DNA of 64,000 bases from JACVRW01 sp963728495 (GTDB lineage: Bacteria > Actinomycetota > Thermoleophilia > Solirubrobacterales > Thermoleophilaceae), in the NCBI GenBank assembly GCA_963728495.1, contig CAVSKI010000011.1:682001-746000 (forward strand). The letters are read 5' to 3'. The translations under genes and the position numbers were made by a program. Of the stretch, positions 40,692 to 48,235 are shown piece after piece (the first letter of the stretch is position 1; each line of letters opens with the position of its first letter). The notes under the pieces are model-generated. The model had not been told where the DNA came from and did not search any database. It saw only the letters and a list, made by a program, of their open reading frames with translations.

Positions 40692-41384
40692 ATGGCCGAC
40701 GAACCCGTACTCGTGATCACCGGCGCCAGCACCGGCATCGGCGCCGCCACGGCGAGCCGGGCGATCGAGTTCGGATACCGCGTGGTGCTTGCCGCTCGCT
40801 CCGAGGACAAGCTCGAGGAGCTGGCCGGCGAGCTCGGCGGCCGCGACAAGGCAATGGCCGTGCGCTGCGACGTGACCAGCTGGGAGGATCAGCAGGCGCT
40901 CGTGGCCGCGACGCTTGACGGATTCGGGCGCATGGACGCCTTCTTCGCCAACGCGGGCTTCGGGGCGGCGCGCGGGTTTCTCGAGGAGTCGGTCGAGCAC
41001 TGGAAGTCGATGATCGACACCAATATCTACGGCGCGGCGCTGTCCATCCGCGCGAGCCTCGCCCATTTCCGTGAGCAGGACAGCGGCCACCTGATCCTGA
41101 CCAGCTCCGTGGCGGGCCGCCGCGTGATCACCGGGTCGCTCTACTCGGCCACCAAGTGGGCGGTAACGGCCATGGGTGAGGCCCTGCGCCAGGAGATGGC
41201 GGACACCGCGGTGAAGATGACGCTGATCGAGCCGGGCATGGTCGACACCCCATTCTTCGAGAACCGCCCGAGCGGTGCGCTGGAAGCCGACGACATCGCC
41301 CGAGCGGTGATGTTCGCGCTCACGCAGCCGCCCCACGTGGACGTGAACGAGATACTGGTACGACCCATCAACCAGTCCGGCTGA
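40692..41384 (+). CDS. Short-chain dehydrogenase/reductase
   Basis: A 230-residue classical SDR: cofactor loop ITGASTGIGAATA, NAG motif FFANAGFG, catalytic Ser in LTSSVAG and the YxxxK pair in LYSATKWAV. The basic residue in AARSEDK after the second strand favours NADP(H). The substrate is unknown. It follows pdxH by 27 bp on the same strand; a CAAACT hexamer 6 nt before ATG 40692 might give it its own start. Confidence 0.9.
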   Translation: MADEPVLVITGASTGIGAATASRAIEFGYRVVLAARSEDKLEELAGELGGRDKAMAVRCDVTSWEDQQALVAATLDGFGRMDAFFANAGFGAARGFLEESVEHWKSMIDTNIYGAALSIRASLAHFREQDSGHLILTSSVAGRRVITGSLYSATKWAVTAMGEALRQEMADTAVKMTLIEPGMVDTPFFENRPSGALEADDIARAVMFALTQPPHVDVNEILVRPINQSG

Positions 41385-41423
41385 GCACCTACCGGTCTCT
41401 CCGCAGGAAGGCTCGGGTCGCGT

Positions 41424-42113
41424 TCAGCCCTCGGGCTGGGCCTCTGGAAGCTCCTCGGGGCGCAGTTCGGAGGGGTGATTGTTTCCGGAGGCCGGCGCAG
41501 GCGGCCTTGCGAGCAAGAGGTGGCTTGTGGAGACGGCCTCGGCAAGATCGATCAGCTTGCGGCCGGATCGGCGGGAGTGGGAGCGCAGCAGCTCGAACGC
41601 CTCCCGCTCGTCGATCCCGTAGCGCTCCATCAGGATCCCTTTGGCCCGCTCGGTGAGCGCCCGGCGGCCAAGGGCTCCTTCCAGGCTGTGGAACTCGGCG
41701 AAGCGACGGAGGACGATGTCGACCGCTCCCTGGAGCTCCTCCGGGTCGCCGGCGGTCACATAGGCGAAGATCCCCCGCCTGGCGGCCTGGTTCACGAAAT
41801 CGGCGTCCTTGTCTTCGAGGATCGCGATCACCGGGCAGGCGGCCTCCTGGACGATCTGTGAGATCAGATCGAGCGCGTGCTCGGAACTATCCCCCAAGCC
41901 GACCAGCGCCACATCGGGCATCGTCTCGGCGGTGGCGGCCGCGACCTCAGAGACCTCGAGGCTGCGCGCGATAACGTGGTGGCCCATCGCCGCCACCAAC
42001 CCAGTGGTCGTCTTCAGGCGTTCCTTTCGCTCGTTAGCGATGAGGACGCGAAGCGGATCGTGCGCGTCAGAGCTCATAGCGGCGGCGTCGCTCGACGCGC
42101 GACCGTAACACAT
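41424..42113 (-). CDS. ANTAR-domain response regulator (putative antiterminator)
   Basis: A 229-residue regulator. The receiver-like domain (~15-140) includes LRVLIANERKERLKTTTGLV and VALVGLGDSSEHALDLI; it lacks a clear phospho-Asp at the usual place, so it is a pseudo-receiver. The ANTAR domain (~150-205) has GRRALTERAKGILMERYGID and EAFELLRSHSRRSGRKL, the three-helix RNA-binding unit that prevents termination at dual hairpins. ATG 42113 has a strong AGGAGG 7 nt upstream; a later Met at 42077 also matches the family. It is divergent from the STAS gene. Confidence 0.88.
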   Translation of the reverse strand: MCYGRASSDAAAMSSDAHDPLRVLIANERKERLKTTTGLVAAMGHHVIARSLEVSEVAAATAETMPDVALVGLGDSSEHALDLISQIVQEAACPVIAILEDKDADFVNQAARRGIFAYVTAGDPEELQGAVDIVLRRFAEFHSLEGALGRRALTERAKGILMERYGIDEREAFELLRSHSRRSGRKLIDLAEAVSTSHLLLARPPAPASGNNHPSELRPEELPEAQPEG

Positions 42114-42387
42114 TTCGCGCCTCCTGAGTGGTAAGCTCGCGGGCGCTTGGCCCCCAGCACCAGCGGTCCTGGCGACCTCGACCTCAGAGTCCGGTCGAGA
42201 AAGCATGCCGGCCCCAGTTCTCCGGTCGGCGCGAGGGACCCGAGACGTAGGAGGGCCAGACATGTCAGAGCTCGTTAGGACTCGAGGCGCGAGGCCGGTT
42301 GTCGCAGCCGTATCCACCGCGCCCCCGGCGCTGCCCAATTCGAATAGGTTGAGGCGATCGGATCGTCGCGTGACGCCCGGAGCCAGC
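42114..42387. other. Divergent regulatory region with hairpins (ANTAR/STAS)
   Basis: Toward the STAS gene this region contains a perfect 7-bp hairpin, CTCGACC-TCAGAGTCC-GGTCGAG (42177-42199), and a weaker CCGG stem after it. An AGGAGG lies 7 nt before an in-frame ATG at 42262 and a TAGGTT hexamer at 42345. Codons between 42262 and 42388 are unlike those of real genes here, so I read most of it as leader RNA, though translation from 42262 is possible. Confidence 0.4.
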
Positions 42388-42750
42388 ATGAGGTTCGTCG
42401 CCGCGACCGAGCAACTCGGCAGCGGGGCACAGTTGGTCTCTGCGACGGGCGAGGTCGATCTCGCAACGGCGCCGGCATTTGAGCGGACGCTGCTCGCCGT
42501 GGCCGAAGACCAGATGGGCGAGATGATCGTCGACTTGACGGGCTGCAGCTTTCTCGACTCCAAGGGGCTCAGGGCCCTGGTCGCAACCAAGGCGCGCCTC
42601 GAGCGCTCGAATCGACGGCTGGCGCTCGTCCTGTCGAATCCGAGCGTGCTGAGGATCTTCCAGATCACGCAGTCCGACAAGCTGTTCGAGATCTACCCCT
42701 CGTTGGACGCGGCCGTCGGCGGCAACAGAAACGGCATCGGTCATGCCTAG
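42388..42750 (+). CDS. STAS-domain anti-sigma factor antagonist
   Basis: A 120-residue single STAS domain: GAQLVSATGEVDLATAPAFERTL, MIVDLTGCSFLDSKGLRALVAT (phospho-site Ser in DSKG) and RRLALVLSNPSVLRIFQITQSD. It should regulate a sigma factor through a partner anti-sigma kinase. ATG 42388 has a GGAG 5 nt upstream and begins the domain at once; an in-frame ATG at 42262 with a better ribosome site would add 42 residues of atypical codon use. It overlaps the next gene by 8 nt. Confidence 0.85.
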   Translation: MRFVAATEQLGSGAQLVSATGEVDLATAPAFERTLLAVAEDQMGEMIVDLTGCSFLDSKGLRALVATKARLERSNRRLALVLSNPSVLRIFQITQSDKLFEIYPSLDAAVGGNRNGIGHA

Positions 42751-43315
42751 CTGGCAAGAGCGAGAGTCGGACACCCGGGCCCGCTCCCGCGCGGACAACG
42801 AGTCGACGGCACGGGCGCGTGGGAGCCAAGCCGCGGGCGGGGGGATGAGCTCCTTTCGGTGCGAGTGCGGAGACGAGGCCTGCACGTGCGCGATCCGCCT
42901 CACAGCGGTGGAGTACGAGTCGGTTCGTGCGTACGCGACCCACTTTGCGATCGCGGGTAACCACGAGAACCCCGAGAGCGAGCAGTTGGTCGAGGAGCAC
43001 GAGCGCTTCGCTGTTGTGGAGACGGTCTATGGCGAGGCCGCCAGGCTCGCCCGTAGAAGCTACCCGCGGCAGTGGCGTCGGCTGACCCGCTCGACTGACC
43101 CGCTCGAGACATCATGCCAGGTACCGAGGGGCGAGCCGAGCCATGGACCCAAGAAGGTCCCGCCTTCGCTCGAGCACGAAGGTGCTTTCGAGCGGGAGCG
43201 CTCTACGGTGAATTCCCCGCAGACAATTCCCCGGCCAGACCGCCGACGGCGGCGTGTCCCGGCCGACGGCATCGAGTTGCTGAACGCGCACTGGCACGGG
43301 CTCCGCCAGCGCTGA
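42743..43315 (+). CDS. Cys-rich conserved actinobacterial protein with unusual C-terminal tail
   Basis: A 190-residue protein. Its core (~35-115) begins SSFRCECGDEACTCAIRLTA with four closely spaced Cys, then VEYESVRAYATHFAIAGNHEN and LVEEHERFAVVETVYGEAARLAR. I associate this CxCGDxxC small-domain type with regulator clusters in Thermoleophilia; a zinc- or stress-related role is a guess. The remaining ~75 residues are basic, Pro-rich and of mixed codon use, and may be a read-through or a frameshifted end. ATG 42743 overlaps STAS by 8 nt; ATG 42845 (after GGGGGG) would start directly at the core. Confidence 0.6.
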   Translation: MPSWQERESDTRARSRADNESTARARGSQAAGGGMSSFRCECGDEACTCAIRLTAVEYESVRAYATHFAIAGNHENPESEQLVEEHERFAVVETVYGEAARLARRSYPRQWRRLTRSTDPLETSCQVPRGEPSHGPKKVPPSLEHEGAFERERSTVNSPQTIPRPDRRRRRVPADGIELLNAHWHGLRQR

Positions 43316-43388
43316 CGCACACATACGCACGCCGACCGATCGAGCCGGCAGTCCCGCTGACCGGGTCGGCGGCGTCCACCGCCCGTCG

Positions 43389-43394
43389 TAGGCT
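43389..43394 (+). promoter_or_regulatory. Candidate -10 box, leaderless start of dinB
   Basis: TAGGCT, then CGAGGG (6 nt), then GTG 43401. No SOS-type box is visible upstream. Confidence 0.5.
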
Positions 43395-43400
43395 CGAGGG

Positions 43401-44471
43401 GTGAGTCGGGCCCAACGCGTCTACGCACATCTGGACATGGACGCCTTCTACGTGAGCGTCGAGCTTCAGCGCCGGCCGGAGTTGAAAGGCAAGCCCGTGG
43501 TGGTCGCCGGGTCGAGTCCGCGGGCGGTGGTCACCACCGCCTCCTACGAGGCGCGGCAGTTCGGCATCTTCTCGGCCACGCCCGCCGAGCGTGCGCGGCG
43601 GCTGTGCCCCCAGGCGGTCTTCGTGGCTCCGGACTTCGAGAGCTACCGCGCCCGCTCGCGCGAGCTGATGGCCGTTCTGCGCTCTCACGTCGAGCGCGTG
43701 GAGGTGGTCGGGCTCGACGAGGCCTATCTCGACCTGAGTGGCTTCGAGCGCCCGCGCGCGGCCGCGCGGTGGGTCAAGGCGGCGATCGCCGAGGAGACGG
43801 GCCTCTGCTGCTCGATCGGGATCGGGCCGAGCAAGCTGGTGGCCAAGGTGGCGTCCGATGCCGAGAAGCCCGACGGCTTCGTGGTGCTCACCGCCGCGCA
43901 GGCCCGCGAGCGCTTCGCGGGCTCGCCGCCCGGCCTGGTACCCGGCATCGGGCCCAAGACAGCCGCGCGGCTCGAGCGCCAGGGCATCACCACCCTCGGC
44001 CGGCTCGCCGAGACACCGGAGGATGCGCTGGCGGGCTGGTTTGGCTCTCGTCTTGGGCCCTATCTGGGCCGGCTGGCGCGCTTCGAGGACGACCGAGAGA
44101 TCGAGACCGAGCACACGGCCAAGTCGGAGTCGCGCGAGACCACCTTCGACCGCGACCTGCGCGGCGTGGCCGAGCTGGAGCCCGAGCTGCGGGTACTCAC
44201 CGAGCAGCTCTGCGCCACGCTGGCCAAGCACGAGCGCCGCGGCCGCACCATCGGCATCAAGGTGCGCTACGACGACTTCTCGATCGTCACGCGAGCCCGC
44301 TCGCTGGCCGCGCCGGTGAACGAGCTCGACACCGTCTGGGAGGTCGCGCTGGGCCTCCTGCGCCGCCTCGAGCCGCCGCGGCCGGTGCGCCTGATCGGCG
44401 TGCGCGTGGCCGGCCTGGACGAGGCGCCCCACTCCATCGTGACCGAGGACCAGATGACCCTCGCGTTCTGA
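43401..44471 (+). CDS. dinB: DNA polymerase IV (Y-family)
   Basis: A 356-residue translesion polymerase. AHLDMDAFYVSVELQRRPEL carries the first catalytic Asp and the steric-gate region. KPVVVAG, VVTTASYEARQFGIFS (nucleotide contacts) and VEVVGLDEAYLDLSGF with the Asp-Glu pair follow. The thumb HhH is SPPGLVPGIGPKTAARLERQG and the little finger contains ETTFDRDLRG. The C-terminus ends TEDQMTLAF without an extended beta-clamp motif that I can identify. It is followed by a 9-bp hairpin. Confidence 0.95.
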   Translation: MSRAQRVYAHLDMDAFYVSVELQRRPELKGKPVVVAGSSPRAVVTTASYEARQFGIFSATPAERARRLCPQAVFVAPDFESYRARSRELMAVLRSHVERVEVVGLDEAYLDLSGFERPRAAARWVKAAIAEETGLCCSIGIGPSKLVAKVASDAEKPDGFVVLTAAQARERFAGSPPGLVPGIGPKTAARLERQGITTLGRLAETPEDALAGWFGSRLGPYLGRLARFEDDREIETEHTAKSESRETTFDRDLRGVAELEPELRVLTEQLCATLAKHERRGRTIGIKVRYDDFSIVTRARSLAAPVNELDTVWEVALGLLRRLEPPRPVRLIGVRVAGLDEAPHSIVTEDQMTLAF

Positions 44472-44474
44472 CCC

Positions 44475-44500
44475 CTAGCGCACTGCTCTCGGTGCGCTAG
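44475..44500 (+). terminator. Perfect 9-bp hairpin after dinB, running into the next promoter
   Basis: CTAGCGCAC, 8-nt loop TGCTCTCG, GTGCGCTAG. The stem ends with the TAG that begins the next -10 box (TAGCTT 44498-44503). No T-run. Confidence 0.55.
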
Positions 44501-44503
44501 CTT
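44498..44503 (+). promoter_or_regulatory. Candidate -10 box, WS/DGAT gene
   Basis: TAGCTT, then 9 nt, then ATG 44513. It overlaps the 3' arm of the dinB hairpin. Confidence 0.45.
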
Positions 44504-44512
44504 CAGTCCGCG

Positions 44513-45931
44513 ATGGCAAACGATCGCCTGACCGGGCTCGACAGTTCCTTTCTGCATCTCGAGGACGCCACGTCGCACATGCATGTGGCCTCGGTGATGG
44601 TCTTCGAGGGGCCTCCTCCCCCCTACGACGAGCTGCTCGCGGCCTTCGAGCGCCGCCTGCCGCTCGTGCCCCGCTACCGACAGCGGCTGGCGTTCGTTCC
44701 GCTCGGTCAGGGCCGGCCCAAGTGGGTTGACGACCCACACCTCAACCTGCGCTACCACGTGCGCTCGACCGCGCTGCCGTCGCCCGGCTCCGAGCATCAG
44801 CTCAAGGACCTGGCGGGGCGCGTCTTCTCGCAGCAGCTGGACCGAGACAAGCCGCTCTGGGAGGCGTGGTTGGTCGAAGGCCTCGTCGACGATCGGTTCG
44901 CTGTGCTCTCCAAGACCCACCACGCGCTCGTGGACGGGGTTTCAGGCGTGGACATCGTGTCCGTGCTGTTCGACACCTCACCCGAGCCGGCGGCTCCGCC
45001 CGATGCCGGCGACCGTTGGCTGCCGCGCCCCCTGCCCAGCGCGGCTCAGCTGCTGGGCGAGGCACTCGTCGAGCGAGCCACCGTCCCGGGCGAGATCACC
45101 CGCACCGTTCGCGCCATCGTGCGCGGCCCGCGCCGCATCCTCGAGGGCGCGCGCGATGCGGCGGTCGGGCTGGGGGCGATGGCGTGGGCGGGGCTCAATC
45201 CGGCGCCGGCGAGCCCCTACAACAAGCCGATCGGCCCCCATCGCCGCTTCACGTGGGTGAGAGCCGACCTCAACGACATCAAGGCGATCAAGGACGCTCT
45301 GGGGGGCACGGTCAACGACGTGGTGCTCGCCACCGTGGCCGGAGGACTGGGCAAGCACCTGCGCCGCCGCGGCCAGAACACAGACGGCCTCGAGCTCAAG
45401 GCCATGGTGCCGGTGAGCGTCCGCCAGGAGGTCGAGCGCGGCGCGCTGGGCAACCGCGTCGCCGCGATGATGGCGCCCCTCCCGGTGTGGTGCCAGGAGC
45501 CGGTGGCGCGTCTCGACATCGTGAGTGAGCAGCTCAAGGACCTCAAGTCGGGCAGCCAGGCGGTGGGTGCCCAGGTGCTGACCGAGCTGTCGGGGTTCGC
45601 GCCGCCCACGATCATGGGCCAGGCGTCGCGGCTCATGTCGCGCCAGCGCTTCTTCAACCTCGTGGTGACCAACGTGCCCGGCCCGCAGTTCCCGCTCTAC
45701 CTGCTCGGGCGCCGCATGCTGGACCCCTTCCCCATGGTGCCGCTGGCTTCCGGCCAGGGGGTTGGAGTGGCGCTGCTGTCCTACAACGGGCGCATCAACT
45801 TCGGCCTCGTGGGTGACTTCGACCTGCTCTGGGACCTCGATGACCTCGCCCTCGACATTGAGGACGCGCTGGCCGAGCTGGCCGAGGAGGCCGGCGTGGA
45901 GCTGCGCGCCGCCGAACGAGCCGGCGTATGA
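44513..45931 (+). CDS. Wax ester synthase/acyl-CoA:diacylglycerol acyltransferase
   Basis: A 472-residue WS/DGAT. RLTGLDSSFLHLED and the acyltransferase motif KTHHALVDGVSG (HHxxxDG, His near residue 140) define the N-terminal domain. The C-terminal DUF1298 part has GTVNDVVLATVAGGL and NLVVTNVPGPQFPLYLLG. It makes triacylglycerol or wax esters from acyl-CoA for storage lipid, at the membrane face. Length and motifs are complete. The YbaK-type gene overlaps its stop by 4 nt. Confidence 0.94.
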   Translation: MANDRLTGLDSSFLHLEDATSHMHVASVMVFEGPPPPYDELLAAFERRLPLVPRYRQRLAFVPLGQGRPKWVDDPHLNLRYHVRSTALPSPGSEHQLKDLAGRVFSQQLDRDKPLWEAWLVEGLVDDRFAVLSKTHHALVDGVSGVDIVSVLFDTSPEPAAPPDAGDRWLPRPLPSAAQLLGEALVERATVPGEITRTVRAIVRGPRRILEGARDAAVGLGAMAWAGLNPAPASPYNKPIGPHRRFTWVRADLNDIKAIKDALGGTVNDVVLATVAGGLGKHLRRRGQNTDGLELKAMVPVSVRQEVERGALGNRVAAMMAPLPVWCQEPVARLDIVSEQLKDLKSGSQAVGAQVLTELSGFAPPTIMGQASRLMSRQRFFNLVVTNVPGPQFPLYLLGRRMLDPFPMVPLASGQGVGVALLSYNGRINFGLVGDFDLLWDLDDLALDIEDALAELAEEAGVELRAAERAGV

Positions 45932-46392
45932 GGTCGCGCCTGGCCGAGTGTGCCCGCGACCTCGGCCTCGAGATCGACGTCCGGCGCCTGGAGGCATCCA
46001 CCCGCACGGTCAAGGAGGCGGCGATCGCCGTGGGCTGCGAGGAGTCGGAGATCGCCAAATCGATCGTGTTCGTGGCCGACGGCGATCCGGTGGTCTGCAT
46101 CGCCTCCGGGCGCCACCGCATTGACACCGAGAGGCTGGCCGAAGTGCTCGACGTGGCCGAGGTGCGCCAGGCTGCTGCCGACGAGGTGCGCGCATCGACC
46201 GGCTTCGCCATAGGCGGCGTCCCGCCCTTCGGGCACGATGTGCCGATCCTCTTCGACGAGTCCCTGCTCGAACACGGGCGCGTCTGGGCGGCCGCCGGCG
46301 ACCCCCACAGCCTGTTTTGCGTCGATCCGCGCAAGCTGGCCGAATGCGTGAAGGCGCGCGTGGTGGCCGTGGGCGAGCAGCCGCCCGACTAG
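45928..46392 (+). CDS. YbaK/EbsC family aminoacyl-tRNA deacylase
   Basis: A 154-residue free-standing editing domain. VKEAAIAVGCEESEIAKSIVFV contains the conserved Lys of the deacylase pocket, ASGRHRIDTERLAE and the GFAIGGVPPFGHD motif follow, then FDESLLEH and VWAAAGDPHSLF. Relatives clear Cys- or Ala-tRNA(Pro). ATG 45928 overlaps the WS/DGAT stop (ATGA). The same fold is embedded in the ProS encoded at 60254, so editing may be duplicated. Confidence 0.9.
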   Translation: MRSRLAECARDLGLEIDVRRLEASTRTVKEAAIAVGCEESEIAKSIVFVADGDPVVCIASGRHRIDTERLAEVLDVAEVRQAAADEVRASTGFAIGGVPPFGHDVPILFDESLLEHGRVWAAAGDPHSLFCVDPRKLAECVKARVVAVGEQPPD

Positions 46393-46405
46393 ACGCCGGT
46401 ACAGC

Positions 46406-46434
46406 CCTCCCCCGGGAATCCTGTACAGCGGGAG
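46406..46434 (+). repeat. Inverted/direct GTACAG repeats upstream of amtB
   Basis: GTACAG and CTGTAC are 17 nt apart; the same stretch also gives a direct TACAGC repeat. The position, about 40-60 bp before the amtB start, suits a regulator site. It does not match the GlnR consensus I know. Confidence 0.3.
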
Positions 46435-46464
46435 AAAGACCGCCGGCCCCGGCTCTCGGACCAT

Positions 46465-47844
46465 GTGGCCATGGATCCTTCGCTCAACGGTGACGTGATT
46501 CCGGCCATCGAGACGATGTGGGTGCTCGTGGCCGCCATCCTCGTCATGTTCATGCAAGTCGGCTTCATGTTCCTGGAGGTCGGCTTCTCGCGCATGAAGA
46601 ACGTCGGGACGATCGTCCCGAAGGTGCTGGCCAACTTCTCGATCGCGGCGCTCTGCTACTGGGCCGTCGGCTTTGCCCTGGCCTTTGGCGGCACGGGCTG
46701 GTTCGCGGGCACGGAGGGAACGTTTCTGGGCACGACCGACGGCGACCTCTTTCCGGCCATGGCCTTCTCCTCCGCCTCGGTGCCGGCCAAGTTCTTCTTC
46801 CAGTTCGTCTTCTGCGCCGTCTCGCTCGCGATCGTGTGGGGCACGACCCTCGAGCGGATCAAGTTCGGCGCCTACCTCATCTACGCGGTGATCTTCAGCG
46901 CGCTGATCTACCCGATCATCAGCCACTGGATCTTCGGTGGCGGCTGGCTGCAGGCGAACTTCGGGATGCAGGACTTCGCGGGCTCGACCGTGGTGCATCT
47001 GATGGGGGCCACCGGAGCGCTCGCTGCGCTGCTGCTGCTCGGCCCGCGCCACGGCAAGTACAACCGCGACGGCGAGCCGAACGTCATCCCCGGGCACAAC
47101 ATGCCCCTTGTGGGGCTCGCGGTGCTCGTGTTGTGGTTCGGCTGGTTCGGCTTCAACCCGGGATCCACGCTGGGCGCGATCGGCCTGCGGTTCGCCGACG
47201 TTGCCGTGGTCACCAACCTGGCGGCCGCGGCGGGGGTGATCGGGGCGCTCTCGGTGAGCTACCTGCGTGTGAAGGCCTTCGACATCGGCATGGCCGGAAA
47301 CGGGGCGATCGCCGCGCTCGTGGCCATCACCGCGCCCTCGGGCTACGTCGAGTTCTGGGCCGCGCCCATCATCGGCTTCGTGGCGGGCGGGCTGGTGGTG
47401 ATCTGCATCATTGCCATCGACAAGCTGGTGGACGATCCGGTGGGCGCCCTCTCAGCCCATGGCATGGCCGGCATCTGGGGCACGCTGGCCTGCGGGCTGT
47501 TCACGTCGCCGCGGCTGGCCGAACTGAACGCGATCGGCGAGGGTGGGCTGTTCTACACCGGCTCGTTCGAGCAGATCGGCGTGCAGGCGCTGGGCATCGT
47601 TGCCTCCTTCGCGGCGGTGTTCTCCGTGAGCTTCCTCGTGTTCTACGTGATCAGGGCCACCCACGGCCTGCGGGTGAGCGAGGCGGACGAGCGGCGCGGC
47701 CTCGACATCGTCGAGCACGGCATGTGGGGCTATCCCGAGCAGTTCATGCCGGTCCCAGGATCCGAGTACCACCCGCCGAACGTTGCTGGTGCCAGGCAGG
47801 GTGGCCTGGCGGCGCTGATGTCGGCCCGCAGTCAGGAGAGCTAG
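46465..47844 (+). CDS. amtB: Ammonium transporter (Amt family)
   Basis: A 459-residue channel with eleven predicted helices. FLEVGFSRMKNVGTIVPKVLANF is the early signature, the first pore His lies in DFAGSTVVHLMGATGAL, and the second in LSAHGMAGIWGTLACGLF. PGHNMPLVGLAVLVLWFGWFGFNPGS is also typical. The C-terminal tail, ~55 residues with RGLDIVEHGMWGYPE, is the PII-interacting region. The glnB gene begins 4 nt after its stop, a classic amt-PII operon. The start is GTG 46465 or ATG 46471. Confidence 0.96.
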   Translation: MAMDPSLNGDVIPAIETMWVLVAAILVMFMQVGFMFLEVGFSRMKNVGTIVPKVLANFSIAALCYWAVGFALAFGGTGWFAGTEGTFLGTTDGDLFPAMAFSSASVPAKFFFQFVFCAVSLAIVWGTTLERIKFGAYLIYAVIFSALIYPIISHWIFGGGWLQANFGMQDFAGSTVVHLMGATGALAALLLLGPRHGKYNRDGEPNVIPGHNMPLVGLAVLVLWFGWFGFNPGSTLGAIGLRFADVAVVTNLAAAAGVIGALSVSYLRVKAFDIGMAGNGAIAALVAITAPSGYVEFWAAPIIGFVAGGLVVICIIAIDKLVDDPVGALSAHGMAGIWGTLACGLFTSPRLAELNAIGEGGLFYTGSFEQIGVQALGIVASFAAVFSVSFLVFYVIRATHGLRVSEADERRGLDIVEHGMWGYPEQFMPVPGSEYHPPNVAGARQGGLAALMSARSQES

Positions 47845-47848
47845 TGAG

Positions 47849-48217
47849 ATGAAGAAGATCGAGGCGATCATCAGGCCCGAGCGCCTGCAGGCCGTGCAGG
47901 ACGCGCTCGACGAGCTCGGAGTGTCGGGGCTGACGGTGAGCGAGGTCGTGGGCTGCGGGCGTCAGAAGGGCTACACCGAGCAGTACCGGGGCTCGCGGGC
48001 CAACATCTCGTTGCTGCCCAAGATCAAGGTCGAGTCCGTTGTCTCGGAGAGCATCGTCGAATCGGTGGTGGACGCCGTGGTGGGAGGCGCCCGAACCGGC
48101 GAAATCGGCGACGGGCGGGTCTTCGTCTACCCCGTGGAGCAGGCCGTGCGCATCCGTACCGACGAGCGCGGCGAGGACACGGTGCGCCACGACCAGGCCG
48201 AGCACTGGGGCCACTGA
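47849..48217 (+). CDS. glnB: Nitrogen regulatory protein PII, lacking Tyr51
   Basis: A 122-residue trimeric PII. MKKIEAIIRPERLQAVQDAL, GCGRQKGYTEQYRG and GDGRVFVYPVEQAVRIRT are family signatures; Gln39 and Lys58 for ATP/2-oxoglutarate are kept. In the T-loop the residue at 51, which is uridylylated in proteobacteria and adenylylated in other actinobacteria, is Ala (RGSRANISLL). So covalent control at that Tyr is impossible, leaving effector binding alone. It directly follows amtB and should gate that channel. Confidence 0.95.
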   Translation: MKKIEAIIRPERLQAVQDALDELGVSGLTVSEVVGCGRQKGYTEQYRGSRANISLLPKIKVESVVSESIVESVVDAVVGGARTGEIGDGRVFVYPVEQAVRIRTDERGEDTVRHDQAEHWGH

Positions 48218-48234
48218 GCCCCGATCCCGGGCTC
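48216..48234. terminator. Bidirectional hairpin between glnB and the kinase gene
   Basis: GAGCCC, 7-nt loop, GGGCTC. The first arm begins in the glnB stop codon and the second ends just before the convergent stop. No T-run. Confidence 0.4.
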
Positions 48235-48235
48235 C

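Noticed and set aside
42177..42216. Canonical ANTAR dual-hexaloop target
   Set aside because: Hairpins are present, but the loops are 9-10 nt and do not show the A1/G4 hexaloop pattern, so I report structure only.
46406..46434. GlnR operator upstream of amtB
   Set aside because: The repeats do not fit the GlnR a/b-site consensus; listed only as an unassigned repeat.
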